Positions 4,036-9,764 of a stretch of 9,764 bases of DNA are shown here, in pieces (positions within the stretch are counted from its first letter, which is position 1; every line of letters starts with the position of its first letter). Source of the stretch: Candidatus Parcubacteria bacterium (GTDB lineage Bacteria; Patescibacteriota; Minisyncoccia; Phycocordibacterales; PALSA-1337). The notes beneath the pieces were generated by a model, which saw only the letters and a program-made list of their open reading frames with translations, was not told the origin of the DNA and ran no database searches. Position numbers and translations under genes: made by a program. The stretch spans positions 1-9,764 of the forward strand of contig JAHFMA010000016.1 of NCBI GenBank assembly GCA_023264475.1, in the 5' to 3' direction.

Positions 4036-6282
4036 ATGCATCTGAAATCGCTCGAATTGTCCGGCTTCAAATCATTCGCCAAGAAGGCGAATCTGACTTT
4101 CACCTCCTCGATCACCGGCATTGTCGGCCCAAACGGCTCCGGCAAATCCAACGTCGCCGAAGCCTTCCGCTTCGTCTTGGGCGAGCAGTCCATCAAATCC
4201 CTCCGCGGCAAGCGCGGCGAGGACATGATCTGGAACGGCGGCGGCGCTGACGCTGGGCGTGCCGGACGTGCCTCGGTCAAGCTCGTCTTCGATAACACGC
4301 GCAAGCTCTTCCCAGGCATAGACTTCGATGAGGTCTCTATCGAGCGCGTGGTCAACCGCGACAATAGCAACGAATATCTCTTGAATGGCACGGCCGTGCG
4401 CCTACGCGATGTGGTCGAGCTCCTCTCGGCCGCCCATATCGGCGCCACGGGCCATCACATCATCTCCCAAGGCGAAGCCGACCGCATCCTCTCCGCCTCC
4501 ATCCGCGAGCGCCGCGAGATCATCGAGGACGCTCTCGGACTCAAGGTCTACCAATGGAAGAAGCTCGAATCGCTCCGCAAACTCGAGCGCACCGAGGAGA
4601 ATATGAAGCAAGTCGAGTCTCTGCGCCGCGAGATCGCCCCGCATATCCGCTTCCTCAAGAAGCAAGTCGAGAAGATCGAGAAGGCCCAAGAGATGCGCCG
4701 CGATCTCGTCGACATCTATCGCGGCTACTTCGCCGCTGAGAGCGCCTATATCTCTGCCGAGAAGGAGCGCCTCCACCGCGAGATCGCGGCGCCGCGCAAG
4801 GAGCTCGGAGAATTGGACCATGAGCTCGAGCGCGCCAAGAGCGTCTTGACCGCCGCCAAAGGCAAGGACCACAAGAGCGGCTTGGTCGTCGACCTCGAGG
4901 GTCGTCTCAGCGCGGTGCGCATCGAGAAGGACGCCGTCACCTTGGATATCGGACGCCTCGAAGGAGAGGCCAACGCCAACCGCCGTGCCATCGATAAGGA
5001 GAAGGACAAGCAAAAGCGCGATGAATTCAAGACCGTCTATCTCAAAGACCTAGAAGAGGTCGTGAGCTCGATCGAGTCGTTCCATTCTCTCGATGATGCC
5101 AAGAAGCTCTTCCATGAGATCGTCTCGGCCCTGAAGGCCTTCATCTCCAAGCATCGTGGCACCAACGACTCCGCTTTCATCGGCGAGGCTGAGAAAGAGA
5201 TAGAGTCTCTAAATAATCAGAAGGCCGCCAAAGAAGCCAAGCAGAAGTCGCTCTCCGAAGCCGAGGCCAAGCTGGTCAAGGAATATGAGGAGCTCAAGGC
5301 CGCGATCGACAAAGAGAAGGACACCAACCGCGACGCCGAGAAAGACGTCTTCCGCATCATCGCCCGCCAGAACGAAGTGCGCAGCATCGTGACCAATCTC
5401 AACAACTCTATCGCCGCGCTGGCCCACGAAGAAGACGCTATGAAGCGCGAGCTGGGCGAAGCCGCCAACATTGCCGGCAGGGAAGCTGTCGATTATGCCG
5501 CTCACGGTGCTGTCCATCGCGACCGTCAGGCCCAAGAGGCGCAACGCCATCAGATCGAGAAGCTCAAGATCCGCATCGAAGACGCCGGCGCCGGCGGCGG
5601 CACCGAGGTCATGAAGGAATATCGAGAGACCGAAGAGCGCGACGCCTTCCTCGCGCGCGAGCTCGAGGACCTCGCTCGCGCCAAGGACGAGCTCCACAAG
5701 CTGATCGCCGGCCTCGACGCGCGCATCGACTACGAATTCAAGAGCGGCATCGTCAAGATCAATCAGCAGTTCGGAGAGTTCTTCTCGCTCATGTTCGGCG
5801 GCGGCAAGGCCGAGCTCTTCGTGGTGCGAGAGCCCAAGCGCCGCAAGAAGAGCGATACGGAAGATCTCGCCGAGGCGCTCTCCGGCGCGGATGGCGAAGC
5901 TCCTGCGGAAGATGATGAAGACGGTCCCGAAGGCATCGAGGTCAACGTCAGCCTGCCCAGGAAGAAGGTCAAGAGCCTGATGATGCTCTCCGGCGGCGAG
6001 CGCGCCCTCACCTCGATCGCGCTCCTCTTCGCCATCTCTCAGGTCAATCCGCCGCCATTCGTCATCTTGGATGAGACCGATGCCGCGCTCGACGAGGCTA
6101 ATTCCAAGAAGTACGGAGACATGATCGAGAACCTTTCCAAAAATTCTCAGCTCATCCTCATCACCCACAATCGCGAGACCATGTCTCGTGCCGGCGTCAT
6201 CTACGGCGTGACTATGGGCTCTGATGGCGCCTCCAAGCTCCTTTCCATCGCCTTCGAGGACGCCGTGAAAGTTGCGAAATAA
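4036..6282 (+). CDS. smc: Short, hinge-less SMC chromosome-segregation ATPase
   Basis: The ATG at 4036 is chosen because MHLKSLELSGFKSFAKK is the standard SMC N-terminus; the frame is open further upstream but not SMC-like. The product is 748 residues, against about 1150-1200 for typical bacterial SMC. The N-terminal head has Walker A GPNGSGKSN (31-39) and IISQGEADRIL. The C-terminal head has the ABC signature LSGGE (651-655), Walker B FVILDETDAALDE (from 675) and H-loop LITHN. Between them (about 165-565) the sequence is charged, heptad-like coiled coil. No globular hinge domain with its conserved glycines is seen, nor a CxxC zinc hook; I find no cysteine. An acidic insert (about 610-640) precedes VSLPRKKVKSLMMLSGGE. 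Both ATPase half-sites are intact, so ATP-driven head engagement is expected; how the two chains dimerise at the far end is unclear. It lies downstream of rnc, a common order. Confidence 0.93.
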   Translation: MHLKSLELSGFKSFAKKANLTFTSSITGIVGPNGSGKSNVAEAFRFVLGEQSIKSLRGKRGEDMIWNGGGADAGRAGRASVKLVFDNTRKLFPGIDFDEVSIERVVNRDNSNEYLLNGTAVRLRDVVELLSAAHIGATGHHIISQGEADRILSASIRERREIIEDALGLKVYQWKKLESLRKLERTEENMKQVESLRREIAPHIRFLKKQVEKIEKAQEMRRDLVDIYRGYFAAESAYISAEKERLHREIAAPRKELGELDHELERAKSVLTAAKGKDHKSGLVVDLEGRLSAVRIEKDAVTLDIGRLEGEANANRRAIDKEKDKQKRDEFKTVYLKDLEEVVSSIESFHSLDDAKKLFHEIVSALKAFISKHRGTNDSAFIGEAEKEIESLNNQKAAKEAKQKSLSEAEAKLVKEYEELKAAIDKEKDTNRDAEKDVFRIIARQNEVRSIVTNLNNSIAALAHEEDAMKRELGEAANIAGREAVDYAAHGAVHRDRQAQEAQRHQIEKLKIRIEDAGAGGGTEVMKEYRETEERDAFLARELEDLARAKDELHKLIAGLDARIDYEFKSGIVKINQQFGEFFSLMFGGGKAELFVVREPKRRKKSDTEDLAEALSGADGEAPAEDDEDGPEGIEVNVSLPRKKVKSLMMLSGGERALTSIALLFAISQVNPPPFVILDETDAALDEANSKKYGDMIENLSKNSQLILITHNRETMSRAGVIYGVTMGSDGASKLLSIAFEDAVKVAK

Positions 6283-6300
6283 GGGCCATTTGCGTACACT
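6272..6300 (+). promoter_or_regulatory. Candidate leaderless promoter inside the end of smc
   Basis: TTGCGA (6272-6277) and TACACT (6295-6300) are 17 nt apart, and the ATG at 6309 lies 8 nt after the -10. Transcription would start within 1-3 nt of the start codon. No Shine-Dalgarno is present. Both hexamers match 4 of 6 consensus bases, but the spacing is ideal. Confidence 0.5.
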
Positions 6301-6314
6301 GTCCATATATGGAC
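6301..6314. repeat. Perfect 14-bp palindrome over the predicted +1 and start codon
   Basis: GTCCATATATGGAC is self-complementary over its whole length. It contains the ATG of the following gene and the predicted transcription start, a position suited to a repressor operator or a small hairpin hiding the start codon. Confidence 0.6.
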
Positions 6315-7055
6315 GCCCTCTCTAAGCATCAACTCATCCTCGTCGCTCTCCTCGTCTCCTTCGTGACCTCGCTCGCGACCGGCATCGTCACCGTCTCCCT
6401 CATGGATCAAGCGCCGGACAGCGTGACCCGCACCATCACCCAAGTCATCCAGAAGACCGTCGCCGACGCCGCCGGCGCCACTTCGACTGCCGCCATCTCG
6501 ATCGCCGTCTCCGATCAAGTCGCTGACGCGACTGCGGCCGTCGTGCCCTCGATCGTCCACCTCCGCGAAGGCGCTGCCGGCCGCATCGCCGGCCTCGGCC
6601 TCGTCGTGTCCTCGGCCGGCGTGATCATCGCCGACAAGACCATGATCGATAATCTCAATGAGCCTCAGGCCATATACGCCGACGGGGAAGCGATCCCTGT
6701 GAGCATCGTGAGATTCCAGGTCCAAGGCGATATCGCCTTCCTCATGCCGATGCGTCCGATCACCCAGGCAGCGCGGCCCGTGTCTTTCGGCGAGGCTCCG
6801 CGTTTGGGCGCCAGCGTCTGGTCCCTATATGGCTCGACCACATACGCTCTCTCGCAGGGCATCGTGAGCCAGATAGACGCCACCAATCCCATTCCTGACA
6901 TTCAGACCTCTATTTCGTCTGCGAATATCATCCCAGGCGCGCCGCTCTTCGATGCGCTGGGTTCAGTCGTAGGCATCGCCACCAGATCATACGCAGGGCC
7001 TAATGGCACTTCCTTCTACCCGGTACAGGGCCTCAAAGGCGTCATACCTAGATAG
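6309..7055 (+). CDS. Membrane-anchored trypsin-fold (HtrA-like) protein lacking the catalytic triad
   Basis: The 248-residue protein has one hydrophobic segment at residues 8-31 after a short positive N-terminus (signal anchor), then an Ala/Thr-rich stalk (about 40-75). A domain with the spacing of HtrA/DegP-type trypsin proteases follows. GLGLVVSSAGVIIADKTMID (95-114) aligns with the region around the catalytic His (GSGFVVSSDGYILTNNHVV type); the His position is T111. GDIAFL (140-145) keeps the Asp (D141). The nucleophile loop, normally GNSGGPL, reads NIIPGAPLFD (206-215), so the Ser position is P209. The following GSVVGIAT (218-225) is typical of the fold. There is no PDZ domain. The alignment to family motifs is by eye. 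The protein probably faces outward and acts by binding rather than cleavage. It follows smc by 26 nt but appears to have its own promoter. Confidence 0.82.
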   Translation: MDALSKHQLILVALLVSFVTSLATGIVTVSLMDQAPDSVTRTITQVIQKTVADAAGATSTAAISIAVSDQVADATAAVVPSIVHLREGAAGRIAGLGLVVSSAGVIIADKTMIDNLNEPQAIYADGEAIPVSIVRFQVQGDIAFLMPMRPITQAARPVSFGEAPRLGASVWSLYGSTTYALSQGIVSQIDATNPIPDIQTSISSANIIPGAPLFDALGSVVGIATRSYAGPNGTSFYPVQGLKGVIPR

Positions 7056-7087
7056 AGCCTCTAGAGAGCCGTCCTGCACCGTATCAT

Positions 7088-7116
7088 TTGATTTAATCGT
7101 ATTTTTGTAGTACTAT
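7088..7116 (+). promoter_or_regulatory. Candidate promoter of clpB
   Basis: TTGATT (7088-7093) and TACTAT (7111-7116) are 17 nt apart; an alternative -10, TATAAG, starts at 7114. The predicted leader before ATG 7141 is about 15-18 nt without a Shine-Dalgarno sequence. No CIRCE or other heat-shock operator was seen. Confidence 0.5.
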
Positions 7117-7140
7117 AAGGCTGTTTAAGCCATACGAATC

Positions 7141-9764
<2,624 letters not shown>

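Noticed and set aside
4402..6306. Long minus-strand open frames opposite smc
   Set aside because: They are shadows caused by the GC-rich codon pattern of smc; their Leu/Asp/Glu/Gly-rich products show no domain and no start signals.
7119..7131. Leader hairpin GGCT/AGCC before clpB
   Set aside because: The stem has only 4 bp and its 5' arm lies at or before the predicted transcription start, so it would not be transcribed intact.

Overview
The window looks like chromosomal DNA of a Patescibacteria (Candidate Phyla Radiation) bacterium, most likely of the Parcubacteria/Kaiserbacteria type. This is inferred from gene content and style, not from a marker-gene search. The pointers are a very short SMC with no hinge, a NusB fused to a Nudix-like domain, genes that start at or almost at their predicted transcription start without a Shine-Dalgarno sequence, tRNA genes without an encoded CCA, and a cluster of reduced or 'degenerate' enzymes. 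Coding regions are GC-rich with many GAG, CTC and GCC codons. Some intergenic stretches, notably 3613-4035, are clearly more AT-rich.

Layout. Positions 1-994 (minus strand) hold the 5' part of an unrecognised protein gene that runs off the left edge. It has a consensus promoter (1120-1147) and a leader of roughly 120 nt with two strong hairpins, one just before the ribosome binding site. Positions 1150-1350 are a palindrome-dense intergenic block containing a direct copy and an inverted copy of the 3' end of the adjacent tRNA-Leu. Positions 1348-1556 (minus) carry tRNA-Leu(TAG) and tRNA-Lys(CTT). A short divergent control region follows (about 1557-1713). Then on the plus strand come rpmF (bL32), a nusB-Nudix fusion and rnc (RNase III). 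A 423-nt AT-rich gap with a composite inverted repeat is followed by a hinge-less smc, a membrane-anchored trypsin-fold protein that has lost catalytic residues, and a ClpB-type disaggregase whose last codons lie beyond the right edge.

How the genes fit together. rpmF-nusB-rnc is a ribosome and rRNA-maturation cluster: bL32 is a 50S protein, NusB acts in rRNA antitermination, and RNase III cuts rRNA precursors. rnc next to smc is a widespread bacterial order. smc serves chromosome organisation. The pseudo-protease is a probable envelope-facing protein of unknown role. ClpB is protein quality control.

The most unusual points are: (1) several proteins in a row whose normally diagnostic residues or domains are altered (Nudix box, one RNase III metal ligand, SMC hinge, protease triad); (2) a ClpB with an IGF tripeptide in a loop that resembles the ClpP-docking loop of ClpA/ClpC; (3) a tRNA-Leu-derived repeat and hairpin element. 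No CRISPR array, transposase, integrase or complete mobile element was seen.
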